Below, in pieces: positions 35,325 through 47,097 of a DNA stretch of 64,000 nucleotides. Within the stretch, counting starts at the first letter, position 1. Each line of letters opens with the position of its first letter. This DNA is from Paracamarosporium sp. OC-R06-R3 (lineage: Eukaryota > Ascomycota > Dothideomycetes > Pleosporales > Didymosphaeriaceae). The stretch spans positions 1 to 64,000 of the forward strand of contig JACVRA010000183.1 in the NCBI GenBank assembly GCA_019828545.1. Reading direction: 5' to 3'. The notes under the pieces are model-generated. The model saw only the letters and a list, made by a program, of their open reading frames with translations. It was not told where the DNA came from and did no database searches. A program made the position numbers and the translations under genes.

Positions 35325-38220
35325 CCAGGCAAGGCAAGGCTGGTGCAGAATCGTGGCTCTTTTCACTTGCAGGTTTGGACTTATTTGGGTTGTTGTTGTG
35401 TGTTTTGTCTTCGTCGTTCTTGTTTGTGGCGTTTTTGATATTCCATCGCCATCGGTGTTTTTCTGTTGGGATCGGATTTTGCATTGGGTTGGTGTTTGGT
35501 TGTGGTACGCCCAGTATGTTGACGGAGTATTTCTATGGTTCTAGTTGGCATTGAGTTATGGTATACCCACTGTTTGAACGGGGTTTGGATTGGTGTATGA
35601 GCATTACAGGAACTTGTTTGGTTTAATTAATACCTATCATTTTGTGATCAAAGAACATCTTCAGTGACTTGTTTGCCATGCCGAAGTGATGCAGATAGAG
35701 ATGTCTTCGATTCAGCTCCATGGTCCACACTCTGGTTGCCATCTACATGAGTATGTGATTTGTATAAAGCACCTTCGTTGGAATCTACGAGCATGTGACT
35801 TGTATAAAGCACCCCTTAACTGCGAATTATGAAGTGGTACTTTTTGCTCTTTTTTTTACTACGCCCCTTTTTGTGCCGATTCTCAGGGGAATAACTTTTT
35901 TGTATCACTGTTTGTACCAAGGCGTATTGCCGAATTTTGTAATAATCAACTCTCCAAATAGAGTAGTACAATATCTTAGAGAACGTAACTCATGCTCGTC
36001 TAGTAGTGAAGTTAACCCATGTAAGCTAACCTGATCTTTTACTAGCACTTTCCCCTATACAATGGTTAGTCAATTCTCTTATGACCGAGTAATACACTTA
36101 CTGAGACTCTAGCGCCAGACATACACAATTTGCATTTCGCAGCATAACGCAGGCGCGAAATTCGGACCGACTCCAGCTCAAAAGCAATCCCTTCAAGCCC
36201 AACCAACCCAGCCTCATACCACGCCGACTCAACCCAAACGACGCATAATCATAATTCTCTTACAACCCCCACTTCTCCCCTCTAACGCAACCCGCCGACC
36301 GCACCCGAACCCATCCATGACCCCTTTCCACCCGCGCCCAAAAAAACAAGGCACAACGCGTAAGTTTGCCAGCCCGCCGCTCCGCATCCCTCCGCTAGCT
36401 CGCTGAAAGAAAACGCCGGGACCCATACAAAGTCATATACTAGGGCGTACAGTACGTGCAAAGGCGCACGCGTAAGTCAGCACCGCCCGGCGGCCCCCCT
36501 AGCCACAGCCCAGCGGCCAGAACCAGACGGCGTCGTCGTGACCGTGCCGGCACGCACGGCCGCCGCCCCCGTTTCACGTGCTGCCCATCTTGGTTCCATC
36601 GTGCATTAGAGCGACGTAGCCCACACGGCACTGCACGCTCCTCGTGACTCGCAGGCTGTCTGTGTAAGGAGTAGAAGACACGCTTGCTGCGAGCTCTGCT
36701 TACATACTACCTAGAGGAGTAGAGCGAGCGAGTATGCATCCCGATCTAGACCCCTCATCCCATCCCGCTCCCTCCCCATCGATAGGCGGCATAATATCAT
36801 TCCCCAGCGCAGCCCGCGCCGCACGCATCCATCGCCACCATTTCTCCGCCGTTCACAGCGTGCCTGGCGCATCACATGGCGTTGTAGTATTATTCGGTTC
36901 CGCACGGCGACCCTGCATTCGCTGGACTAACGGTGCGCGAGCCGACGCAGAGTCTTCATCGCAGAGTGTCTGGCGCACGTGCGGGCGAGCGTTGCGCTGC
37001 GTCGGGTCGGGCTCTCATGCAGGGACGCAGAGCCGCGGTGCCCATGGCGCGCTTGTGCCGATTCGGAAGTGCGCCGTGCGTCTGTCCGACGCTCGTTGAC
37101 TTGTGGGTACGTACGCGCGCCACGCACTGGATGGGAGGCGCTGCGTATTGTTACCGGAGTTGTATTGTTACGGGCGTATGTATTGCCGCAGAGTGCTTGA
37201 CGCTTGCTTGCCTGCTTGGGAGACGGGTGGGTCGCATCTGATCAGGTGGGAGATGGTGGTGGGTCTGGCGTTCGTTCCCCGCAAGGTACCTGTGTCTCGC
37301 ACGCGTGCTTCCGAGATGGATGGTGCTCGAATGCGAGGACGGGTAAGCAGTGAGATAGATGATTGGATTGCGTGCTACGCTCGTGATGTGATTCTCAGGC
37401 CACTGCTGCTCGGGCGCTCGGGGTATCTATCTGGACCGCTGGAGCTGACATGCAGCGCCGACGTGATGGGTTCGGGCTGTTGATTGCTTATTTTGGCGCC
37501 TGGTCGTGCGTGTCTATCCTGTCTCGGCACGGCTGAGTATCAGGAGGAATGACTGTTTGTGATTTGTATCGCTGTTTTTTTCTTTTTCCAAGTCTTGCCG
37601 TCTTGAACCGGGTGGCTCGGAAATTGGTGCTACGTGCTTTGGACATCGTGCGTGTGGTGGCTATGGATGCGAGGCTGCTACGCCAATTTTGAAAACAAAT
37701 TCTACTTTGGCATAGACAGCATGTGTCGGGGGAGACAGCATATGCTTAAAATCTTATGTCATCTACTTCTAGCATTTCCTACTCTTGTCCGTAACGTTGC
37801 CTTGCTACAGCCCGTGTCTCCGTCTCTGTTCCCATCCTTTCTCATCTCAAGATTGGCTCACGAAAGATGAAAGTAATACTAAAGTCTCTCGACCTGTAAA
37901 TAACCCCTCGTCTAATAGTTGTGATGGACATACCGTGTCGTATAAGATATTCCCTGAGCACGTGACTTACCTCAAAGATGATGCTAGGTCTGAGCATAAG
38001 CCAATCCAAGCGGTACAGCCAAACACCGAGAGAGACCGTTGGTATTGTAGATCAAACCCGGTGCCTCATCTAATGCCTATCTATGACTACGTGTCCCCTA
38101 TACGCCGTGCATCGTCTGTCCACCAACATATACCCCGCTCGACTCCTCACCAAGTCGAGCCCCTTTCTCCTCTCAACCAAATACTAATATAGTCCTCGCC
38201 TCCAATCAATCCACCTTCTC
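35325..38220. other. intergenic, no gene seen
   Basis: The first 250 bp are G/T-rich 3' flank of the papain-like gene. At 35.75-35.82 kb a 17-bp motif (GTATAAAGCACC with its flank) occurs twice about 45 bp apart. The 36.1-37.5 kb part is GC-rich with overlapping short frames. Nothing recognisable as a gene. Confidence 0.4.
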
Positions 38221-38235
38221 ATTTGGCAGTACATC

Positions 38236-38405
38236 CATCTGCGTGTATAAAAGGAAAGCAACATGCCAGTTATCTTTCATCTTCCAGCACACTTCTCTGA
38301 ACCGCATCTCACGCGTTGCACACTACGCTTCTACTCGGATCTACATACCAGGTCTACTTCCTCACTATCTCAAACCCATTCAAGACAACACAATACAGTT
38401 AACAA
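38236..38405 (+). promoter_or_regulatory. TATA box and leader-like region
   Basis: GTGTATAAAAGG at about 38236-38251 is the clearest TATA box in the window. About 150 nt of pyrimidine/CA-rich leader-like DNA leads to an ATG at 38406. The frame behind it is low complexity, so the transcript, if any, may be non-coding or spliced into something I cannot see. Confidence 0.45.
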
Positions 38406-38439
38406 ATGAAAAGAGCAAGTAAACCCATCCGCCTTAGTC

Positions 38440-38740
38440 TCACTAGCACCACGCCACACTACACCACACTACCACATACACTACCACATACACATCCACT
38501 CCATGCACACGCCACACACTACATATTATATCACACTACGCTACATCCACTCACATCCTTTCCTCAAACTTCCTACATATTTATCTATCTATCACACGCC
38601 ACACGCCACATGCCACATGCCACACGCTACATACTGCATCACACTACACTACATCTCCCCTCCCCCTTCCCTCAAACCTCCTATTTTCCCATCTATCCAT
38701 CCATCCACCCATCCATCTATCCTTCTACCTCCCCACCAAA
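38440..38740. repeat. imperfect tandem duplication in CA-rich DNA
   Basis: Two diverged copies of a roughly 75-bp unit, at about 38513-38585 and 38622-38695. Each contains CACACTAC..ACTAC.CTACAT followed by TTCCCTCAAAC.TCCTA-like sequence and a TATC/CATC run. They are linked by CACGCCACATGCC units. The end passes into an ATCC microsatellite (38690-38727). Confidence 0.65.
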
Positions 38741-39563
38741 CAACAACCGCAATCCAGAGAACACCCTACCCATTTACCCACCCACGCAACCCAACTTCAA
38801 CACTCCCCCCCCTCCCCCATCCACCCATCCATCCAATGAAAGAAAAACAAACAAAAAGAAACAAAAAGCAAAAGCGAATCACCACCCCCACCACCGCCAC
38901 CACACAGCCCAGTAAACCCAAGCCATCACCATCCACATCACCAAATACCCAACGCAAGCTCCGCATCACAAGCAAGCTCGACCACTTCCTCTCTGCACGA
39001 GCACACGCTCACGCGAATACATATCCATGTATATACCTGCGCACTCACTAACCCATCCATACAAAGAACAAAGAAAGAAAGAAAGGAGAAGAAAAGAAAA
39101 GAAAAGAAACCCGAAGCTACGCGCGACGCATGTGTTTCCGCGCTGAGCATAGGTGGCCTAGATCCAGCCAGACGTGATTGAAATGCGCGGAGGCCGCGGT
39201 GCGGAATGTGACGTAGACACATAGACACACATACACAGTAGATACGTCGGAATGCACGCGCTCATCAACAGTCACACAGGCAAGTCACCCCGCTAGGACA
39301 GACGCGCTCAGACGACGCACATACGCACTTATGTGCATCTCAACGATGCGCTCGCGCCCGAGCTGCTGATCACTCCCCATGATGCACTAGCACGCAAGCG
39401 ATCCTCTCGTGCCATGACTTTTCATTACAAGCCGTCTATATGGTATAGGGCATAGTACAAGCATCCCTCTGTCCGTCTGTGCGACAATTGTTTCGCGCAT
39501 CTCTATCCCTCGTACCACGCACCATTGCCCACGTGGCCTAGCTCGCCCTCTGCATCCGCGCGC
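38741..39563. other. intergenic, CCT5 3' side
   Basis: C/A-rich to about 39050, then purine-rich (GAAAGAAAG, AAAAGAAAAG near 39065-39110). No coding sequence recognised. The last part is the CCT5 3' flank. Confidence 0.4.
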
Positions 39564-42270
39564 CTAGAACTCGTTTTCGTCGCTACCCGCGATGATCACA
39601 TTGTTGACCTGCATACCGTATTAGCACAATCTGGTCTCCCGCGATGCAGATCTCGCCTAAGCGAGACGGAGATGCACGCAAGCAAGGACGAGGTGGAACC
39701 CAGGGAATCCAGAGATTAACTGGGCGCGAATGGAACGTGGTGCGACCACGGCTATCCCCAACCGTGCGGCTCATGGTCAGGGTGAAGAACACGTCTTGCG
39801 CCGTGTCACCATGACTTGCGTGTGGGCCGCTTCCCCGTTCCCCACAAAGGAACGCGCATAGTGCAAGGGGCGATTGGCGGATAGCAGGGTGTGATGGGGA
39901 ATGATGTCGTGGCACTGTCGTGGCACTGTCGTGGCACAAAGACCCTCTGTAAAGAAACAGGTACGACATGAAATACAATACAGCAAGCGAATTGGTAACA
40001 TACCTTGAGTACCATTCTGCACAACTGCGTCGCTAGCAGTAGCTGTTGCCTCTTGGAGATCAAAGGATCGATCACGAAGTGCTCCTTCATATCTATATGT
40101 CGGCCCGAGTTAGCATGGTCTCTTGAGCTAATAATGTAATACAAGGAAGTGTATATGTTCCAAGTCCGAGCCGTCTGCAGACGCGACGAAACTGAGACCA
40201 GATAGCCAAAAGCAGAGAGATAGCGTGAGGAATTCGCGCTGTGGCGCCAGTTGCGGGAAATACAAGCCAGCGGAGCACACCACGAGACCACGTGCTGGGA
40301 TGCTGCAAATGCATGGTGGAGCTTGAATCCGCCATACAGACACAGCAAAAAGTGTTGGGTCGACAAATGAGCGATGCGAAGGATTGAAGCGGAGGATTGA
40401 AGCGGCATAAGCCATCCGTTGCACGCACGAAAATCGAACCACAGAAAAGGAAGCAGGACTCACCATTGCTGCCAGTTTGCATGCAGTCAACACCTAACCT
40501 GGAGTTATTCTCCTTGGCTTGTCGTGACTTGATATTTGCGAGGGTCTCAATCGGACTGAGACCGGAATTCTCGGCTAGTGCCATAGGTACGCAATCGAGC
40601 GCATCGGCAAAAGCGCGCATTGCATATTGTTCGAGACCGGGACTCTGCAATAATAGTCAGAAACTGTTGCATGCGCCGGGTTGTAATGTTGGTACCTTGA
40701 CTGCAGCATCTTCTACAGCGAGCGAACAGGCGACCTCTGCCGCACCGCCACCGTATACGATGCGGTTATCTCTGACGAGATTTCGGACAACGCAAAGAGC
40801 ATCGTGCAACGATCGTTTTGCTTCATCGATGATCTATCAGCCGTTAGCGCGCTGGACCGGGATTGAAAGAAGTAACCATTGGGGATGCTGATGCCCGGGT
40901 TGAGCGTCAGCACGCAGCCACGTACCATCTTATTGCTACCTCGCACAAAGACTGTCACCGCACGAGTGTTTGCACACTCCTCGATAACAAGCATCTTGTC
41001 TCGGGTAGTTCCGAAGGTCAGTTCCCGGACAACTCCAGCTGTGCCTAGCTTCTCCGCGCTCAAATCCTCGAACCTGGGTACTATCCGGCCGTTGGTGGCG
41101 ATGGCAATCAGCTCGATCTCGGGGCCTCCTACCCACCGAACAGCAGGCAGCTTGTTGGTGAGAAGGAGATGGTTGGCCTCGTCGTCGAAACCCCACTGAC
41201 ATATGACCACATTGGCGCCCGTGTCTTTGATGCGTGTGATCATCTCAGTGAACTTGTCAGATTCATAGGTCTGCAGCTTCTTGAACTCCTCAACGGATGT
41301 GATGTCCAATTTGTGCTTGGTCTTGGGCTTCGGGGGCTCGAAAGCGCACGTGAGAATAGCGAGCTTCGCGTCCTTGACCTCGTCCGGCATCTGTGGGTGG
41401 GAGAAGTCCTTGTCTATTATCACACCCTTGACTAGTAGTGTGTCCTCCAATGCTCCTCCAACCTTGCCGTCCACCTTGATGAGCTCGAAATCAACATCTT
41501 TCCGGGAAAGATCCGCCACAGATAGCACCGCGTCGACTGCGATATTGGCGAAGTGGTCGTGTGCTTTTGATACAATCTTGCTCCCGAGACTCGTCTTGGC
41601 AACCTTGAACAGCTCTTCCGTATTCTCCTTAGAGAACTTGATCTCATCACTGATCTCGTCGAGTTTCGCAACGGCGACCTCGCAGGCTTGGTCGTAGCCA
41701 TCCGCTATCCGGATCGGGTGGATGCCCTTATCGATGAGGTCCGCCGCTTGCTCGAGGAGCGCGCCTGCAAGTACAACTACGCCTGTTGTGCCGTCACCAA
41801 TTTCATCATCCTGTGATTTTGATAGCTCAACGAGCAGCTTTGCGACGTGGTTGGAAATCTCCATCTGCGAGAGAATGGTGGCGCCATCGTTGGTCACGGT
41901 AATGTCGCCGTCGGGTGAAATCAAGATCTTGTCTAACCCTCGCGGACCCTGTCCGTATAAGCTCCTGTCAGATTCACGCAGCCCAATCTTCGTACCAAAG
42001 ATGTCTTGACGATGTTGGCGACGGTTCGCGCAGCCAAGATGTGCGATTTGACGGCTTCGTTGCCGTGTTGCCTCTTCTTCTTGCCTTGGCTATGCTCCGT
42101 TAGCTTCCCATCCTCTTTCCATAGCTCCACCCTCGATCCAGCGCTTAACATACTCTCTCACGATTATAAATGGCCGCCCCGCCTCATCCTTCATCACCTG
42201 GGCTACATGTACGTATTAGTCGTCGTTCGCGGTAGGAAGGGCAGCCGGAGGGAGGCACACCATTTGACAT
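39564..42270 (-). CDS. CCT5: T-complex protein 1 subunit epsilon (CCT5)
   Basis: Subunit of the cytosolic TRiC/CCT chaperonin, which folds actin, tubulin and WD-repeat proteins with ATP. Eight exons read on the minus strand: 42270-42261, 42202-42154, 42089-41996, 41948-40926, 40833-40696, 40644-40464, 40092-40004, 39608-39564, total 542 aa. Family landmarks: [12 protein letters not shown] then DQGKKKRQ at the N-terminus, [15 protein letters not shown] from residue 52, the ATP-site GDGTTG at 102-107, VRGSNKM before exon 5, YGGGAAEVA, and DPLISKRQQ with C-terminal [13 protein letters not shown]. All phases agree. The 10-nt first exon (MSN + G) is the least certain piece. The last two introns are 371 and 395 nt, against about 45-92 nt elsewhere in the gene. 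It diverges from the HP1 gene. Confidence 0.93.
39905..39937. repeat. three tandem copies of an 11-mer in a CCT5 intron
   Basis: TGTCGTGGCAC repeated three times without change inside the last CCT5 intron (40003-39609). Confidence 0.9.
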
Positions 42271-42749
42271 GTCCAGTTCTACATATACACACTGTCAGCG
42301 TCCATGTCTTTTAGATTTCATGTTGAATATGAAATAGTGGGGGGGAAGCTGTATTGCAGCCTGCAGCACTCACGCATCGCCATGTTGACAAATCTCCCAG
42401 TGAAAGCACTACTCCGCGTAAATATACGACGCTCTGGGGTAGCAGAGCAACAGAAACAAAAGAGGGGCTGTTGTCAAACGTCGTGGTGGGGTAATGCCGT
42501 GTGTTGACCAGCGTCTCTAACTTTTCGAAATTCTGGCAGGTGCCCCAGGCTTGGCGCGCTTGGCGAGGAAGCTCCGACCTTGACGCGCCGACGTGACCAC
42601 TGCAACTTGCCAACGCGCCGCCGCGCCTCTCACCAGTTTTCTTACTAGTTAATTGCGCATATCAATCGCGCTCGGAGGAATTGTGTGGAGCTTCTTCTAG
42701 CTGCTAATTCACTTATTTCTGCTTGCGCGACTACCCACGACTGCCGACC
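42271..42749. promoter_or_regulatory. divergent promoter CCT5 / HP1
   Basis: 479 bp between the two start codons. The middle (about 42540-42610) is GC-rich, while 42630-42680 is AT-richer. No TATA box on either side that I trust, as expected for housekeeping genes. Confidence 0.5.
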
Positions 42750-43686
42750 ATGCCGCGTGAGCGCGTTCTCGACTCCCCAAGACTATACGCACTAACTTGC
42801 GCACAGCTGCATTGAGCGACGAGGAAGCCAGCGCATCTTCTAGCGACGAACGGATACCCGCAAAGCAGTCAAAAAGGTCCAAAAAGGTAGAACCTGTCGA
42901 AGAGGAGGAAGATGAAGATGAAGAGGGGGAGGAAGAGGAGTACGCGCTTGCAGACCATACCACGTTTGTTCCGCGCTGATCGGCTGGCAGATATGTCGTA
43001 GAGGAGATTCAAGGCCACAAAATTGTTAAAGTGTGTGGCTTTAGAACATGTCGGTCTGCAAACATACTGACGCAAATAGGGCACAGTCCAATACCATGTA
43101 AAATGGCAAGGATACGACGACCCTAAAGATATGACATGGGAAGGCGAGGACAATCTGTAAGCGGCAAATTGGACGTGCACGAGACGAGAGGCATACTGAC
43201 TTGTGTCAGCGAGGGCGTCGAAGCGCTGGAGGAATACCACAAGTCCATTGGCGGACGACCAGAGGTCGGAAAAAAGCGCAAAGGCAGGAAATCTGGTGTC
43301 GACACTGAGACGAGCACACCCGTAGCGACAAAACGCATGAAGAAGGAGAAGGAGTGGGCGCCACCGCCAGGCTCGTGGGAGGAGGAGGTGGATCACGTCG
43401 ATACGGTGGAGCAGCGAATGAACCCAAAAACCGGACAGTTGGAAAAGTTTGGCTACTTGGTTTGGAAACATCAGGTCAAGACACAGCACCCTCTTCCGCT
43501 GATTTTCAAAAAGTGCCCACAGAGGGTAAGCCTTGCGCACTTCCCGTACTATCCAAAACAGTGTTGATTTGGGAGTAGATGCTAGCATATTTCGAAGCGC
43601 ACCTGGTGTTCAACAACGCGGACGATGAGGACGAAGTAAATGGCAACATCAACATGACGGGTGTAGACGACGACGACGACTTATGA
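42750..43686 (+). CDS. HP1: heterochromatin protein 1 (chromo + chromoshadow)
   Basis: HP1/Swi6-type protein of 226 aa that binds H3K9-methylated nucleosomes. Six exons: 42750-42756, 42807-42939, 42991-43030, 43080-43156, 43210-43525, 43579-43686; every phase agrees. After an acidic Ser/Glu-rich N-terminus, the chromodomain runs from about 46 to 97. Its aromatic cage is complete: Tyr48, Trp69 and Tyr72, the same spacing as in animal HP1. A hinge with KKRKGRK and KRMKKEK basic clusters follows, then a divergent chromoshadow domain (about 150-212), ending in an acidic DDDDDL tail. The hinge basic patches are expected to bind nucleic acid. The first exon is only 7 nt (ATGCCGC), with a GTGAGC donor. 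Its presence implies an H3K9me system, relevant to the AT-rich gene-free blocks here. Confidence 0.92.
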
Positions 43687-44568
43687 AGCTGAAGCGAACG
43701 CTGTATATGCAGCAACGCGCAAGCTCAAACCGAGAACGTGTTTTGATATCAAGCGGGATCAGCAATGGCATCTTGGAGAGGATACGCCGTCAGTCGATTT
43801 ACTTCCTAAGCATTCATGATTTATGGCGGAGTATTCTCTCTAGCATGGCGTCAACGGCTAAATCGGTTCTCCATTTTGGACAGCTACGATCGCGCATCAT
43901 ACTGCGCTCAGCTGGGAACACTTGGGTGGGGTTGGAAAGATGAATGCATTTGTGTCAACTCGAGCGACCATTTTTTCGAGATCTCTGCCCAACACTGCTT
44001 GGCATTCTTGAATATAATAGCTGTATCAACAAATTATTCTTGCGGCTGCGCAACTCTTGATCTGCATCAAGTCTACACCGTCTTTTACACTTGCAATAGC
44101 CACGTAATGAAAGATTCTAATCGCTATCAGTCTCTAGAAGCATCGTTAGATGGAGCCTTTCTACCGTCTCTAAACCCTGCATTGTGTATGTCGGGTGCAA
44201 CTCCATCACAATCTATCAAGGTATTTTACGCACGGCAGGTAGAAGAAGCGTAACGATGACCATTCAATAGCAGCTTCACTGCGCTATATACATATCTTCA
44301 TCCAGGCAATAACATTTCTGGGTATCCAGTGTAACAATAACTCGCTCATTAGCCATACTTCAATAGCAACAACCCTTCGTATCAACACAGCATCAATCTC
44401 ATTCCATCAGTATCGCAACTCGGGGTCTATTCCCGAAAGACCCCCGATGCAAAACAAACCCAATCCCGAAATCCTAACGCCGGTCCCTTTTGTATATGCA
44501 AATAATATGTCGTTTAATGTCGTTACTTGGTGCATGTAGCCAGAAGAGAAGAGAGGCGTGGTGGTGGT
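43687..44568. other. 3' region between convergent HP1 and microprotein genes
   Basis: About 880 bp. A 145-codon open frame at 43816-44253 (plus) is the longest; it lacks recognisable domains and probably is 3' UTR. Nothing else seen. Confidence 0.4.
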
Positions 44569-44712
44569 TTACGCTTCCGTCATCTCGCTTATGCTGCTAC
44601 CTGAGTTGCCGACTGCCATGCGTGTTTGCAGGTAGTAGATCATGTATGCGATGAGGGCGATCAGGATGAAGAGGATGAGGATGATGAGGAAGATGACGAT
44701 GTTGCGCTTCAT
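44569..44712 (-). CDS. 47-residue single-pass membrane microprotein
   Basis: Short intact frame of 47 codons. Residues 1-4 are basic (MKRN). Residues 5-27 are an almost uninterrupted Ile/Leu/Phe/Val helix ending with Tyr residues, followed by a short polar tail (QTRMAVGNSGSSISEMTEA). That is the layout of a tail- or signal-anchored membrane microprotein. The codons in the helix are nearly all C-ending (ATC, CTC, TTC), which looks like selected fungal codon usage rather than chance AT-rich hydrophobicity. An ATG in good context and a TAA end frame it. No known family recognised. It is convergent with HP1. I infer a membrane peptide, possibly a regulator of a larger membrane complex. Confidence 0.62.
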   Translation of the reverse strand: MKRNIVIFLIILILFILIALIAYMIYYLQTRMAVGNSGSSISEMTEA

Positions 44713-46119
44713 TTTGGCGGGTTGGGGTCAAGTTTGCTTGGAAGAATTGCTGTGTGACCGGGTGTGATGGCCAGACGGTGATGTGTTACAAGGCTGAGGT
44801 GAACGTGCTGTGTCTTTTAATCAGTCAAAACCTCCAAATGGACAATTTCTGAGGAACTAACTCACCCTTCGTTCACTTCTGAAGTCGAATCTTCAATCTC
44901 GGAACGTTGCGCGACTTCAAACAACCTTCTCAACGACACGGTTCAAGCCCAAGCTCAAGTTGTCTGAGCAACAGCCAATCGAACAACAAATACTCCAGAG
45001 GATCTGGAGAAAAAAACTTTGCGGCGCGGAGATATTTGCGGAGTAGTAATATGCAAGATGAACTTCTTGGTTTCGTGTGGAATGCACGCGCTGGGCGTAC
45101 TTTTGTAGAGATGTGGTGGGGTGCGTGCGCGGGGTGGTTGGGCTGGTTTGGTGGTTGGTGTGGCTGGGCGGGACGCGTGAGTGGCTGGCAGGGGGAAGGT
45201 GCGACGCGTATCACGAAAAAGACCAGTGACGATGATTTAATTTTATCGTGCCATTACAGGATTTTGGACGTATAGTACTGGGCTATTATTATTGTTAACA
45301 TGTTGAAGTGTGGTGCTTGTGAGGTTTAAACGAAGGAATGATGTGGTGACACGAACTCCCAGTCCGAAGTGCGTTGATCGCTAGCTGGAACAACACGAAC
45401 ACCACCCACACGTGTCCAACTGAAACTTTATCTATAACTCATTTCGTCTTACTCGCACTATCAGGATTCGACGAGGTCTCGTCGTTCGACAACTAGGCTA
45501 TGACCTGGCGAGACTTAGCACTACCAACAACAACGCGCCTTGGAAGACAAGTCCTGAACTAACCTATACTTTCACTTGATGTGCATATTTGACCTGCCCT
45601 GCGAGCAGGGCCAAATGCAAGTAGCTGCTCAAGAAGGCTTGTTCTGCATATATGTTAAGGGAAACCGTGGGATTCATTTAAGATACATACGCAGTAATTC
45701 AAGTTGACCGAAGTTTGTGTACTCTGTGTGTCAGAACCTTTCGTACCAATAAACGGCAGAAATTTGTTCGATAATGCAGCAGCCTGTAATCAATAATTCT
45801 GCGGCGTACGACCATTGGGCTGTTATCAAGATTGCTTGAAGACACGGTAGGGAACGAATGACTTTAGTTCTTACCCATCCATCAAATACAGAAATGCAGC
45901 GTTAATGGAACTACCATGCCAGTACTGAATGACTATATGAACAATAACCGTCAAATATTCTAGGGTATTTCTTATGTCGTCCGCCAGCAAGGATTGATTC
46001 ATCCCGGTCTCCGTTCGAATGGCACACTCCCGAACAAGAACTATCTCCGCAGCTCCCGAACGCCAGATCCTAGCAAGCTCACGAGACATTGCCCTGAACC
46101 CAGATCGATGCACGACGTC
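44713..46119. other. intergenic, no gene seen
   Basis: 1.4 kb. The first few hundred bp are the microprotein promoter. Frames at 44907-45275 (plus) and 45871-46113 (minus) are short and without domain-like sequence; the latter runs up to the SDR 3' end. Confidence 0.4.
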
Positions 46120-47097
46120 TTAGCTCATGTACATCTTCGCTGCCTCCTCACACCACTTCCAAAACCGCTCCGCAGCGCCCTTCTCAATAGCCTCATGAAT
46201 ATCCGTCCTAGGACTCTTTCCTTTCCTCCCCCACGGCCAGATATACTCCCCATTCACAACCTCTTCACTCAAACCTGCATACGCCATAGTGTACGCCCCA
46301 AATTTGGCCTCATACAAAAGCAGAAACTGGAGTATTCCCCGCATAACACTAGGTACATACCGATACGCCTCCGTGTTCAGATTCCCTGGATTCTGCACAA
46401 CGGATAAGATTCCGTACGGCTCCCATGCTCTTGCGGCTTCGTAGCTCAGGAACCAGTTCCCGACTTTGCTTGCGGCGTAGTCGGCGTTGGAATCCGTTGT
46501 TTTGCCTGCTTCGATGGCTTTGAAGTCTATGCCGCCGGGTCGTGAAAAGGTGTCCACCATGAGTGAGCTGGTCCACACGACGCGCACGCTTCCCTTTGGC
46601 GCGGACTCTGCTCCTCTCCGTAGCAGCGGGAGGAGAAGCTGTGTGAATAGTAGAGGTGCAACGCAGTTCGTCCCAACGTGCCCTTCCAGGTTTTGCGTTG
46701 TAGTTGTTCCAAGTGGGGCCCCACCGATCCCGGCGTTGTTCCATAGGATATCCAGCTTTTGTTCCTGCGCAGCGAGTTCTGTTGCTGCATGCTTCACAGT
46801 GGTAAGGTCTGCCATATCGACGAACAGAAATTTGAGCGTTGCTGGTGTCGTGGCATCGGGAAGGGATTCCTGGATTTTGTGGATGGCTTGCAGTGTGCGC
46901 TCTTCGGAACGGCTCGCCATGTATATTGTTGCACCCGTCGGGTACAACATCTTTGCCAACTCATAGCCAAGACCTTGATTTGCGCCTGTTATAAGGAAGA
47001 CTCTGCCTTTTTGAGGACCGATGTTCTTCTCTGTGAATGTAGGTGCGGGCGGGAAGTGTTGTGTCAACAGCGCTTTCACATAGTCGAGGGACGGCAT
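46120..47097 (-). CDS. SDR oxidoreductase, retinol-dehydrogenase-like
   Basis: Single-exon short-chain dehydrogenase of 325 aa. The cofactor motif is TGANQGLG (residues 37-44). An MASRS segment after strand 2 (basic Arg, suggests NADP), a DILWNNAGIG motif, a VWTSS serine region and YAASK with the catalytic Tyr/Lys are visible, followed by QNPGNLNT. The ATG at 47097 is chosen because upstream codons in frame read as low-complexity leader. It lies 360 bp downstream of the sugar transporter gene on the same strand, so both read leftward. Substrate unknown; fungal members often act in secondary metabolism or detoxification. Confidence 0.87.
   Translation of the reverse strand: MPSLDYVKALLTQHFPPAPTFTEKNIGPQKGRVFLITGANQGLGYELAKMLYPTGATIYMASRSEERTLQAIHKIQESLPDATTPATLKFLFVDMADLTTVKHAATELAAQEQKLDILWNNAGIGGAPLGTTTTQNLEGHVGTNCVAPLLFTQLLLPLLRRGAESAPKGSVRVVWTSSLMVDTFSRPGGIDFKAIEAGKTTDSNADYAASKVGNWFLSYEAARAWEPYGILSVVQNPGNLNTEAYRYVPSVMRGILQFLLLYEAKFGAYTMAYAGLSEEVVNGEYIWPWGRKGKSPRTDIHEAIEKGAAERFWKWCEEAAKMYMS

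Noticed and set aside
34317..35366. 349-codon minus-strand open frame antisense to the papain-like gene
   Set aside because: It ends in a long Val run made by the triplet repeat of the leader. The plus-strand frame has domain-like sequence and a leader; this one does not.
38406..38915. 169-codon frame after the TATA box
   Set aside because: Almost entirely His/Thr/Pro/Ser low complexity produced by CA-rich repeats; the overlapping frame is equally open. No protein-like features.
40397..40891. 164-codon plus-strand frame within CCT5
   Set aside because: Antisense shadow covering CCT5 exons and introns.
43816..44253. 145-codon frame downstream of HP1
   Set aside because: No family resemblance; it overlaps the HP1 3' UTR and another open frame.
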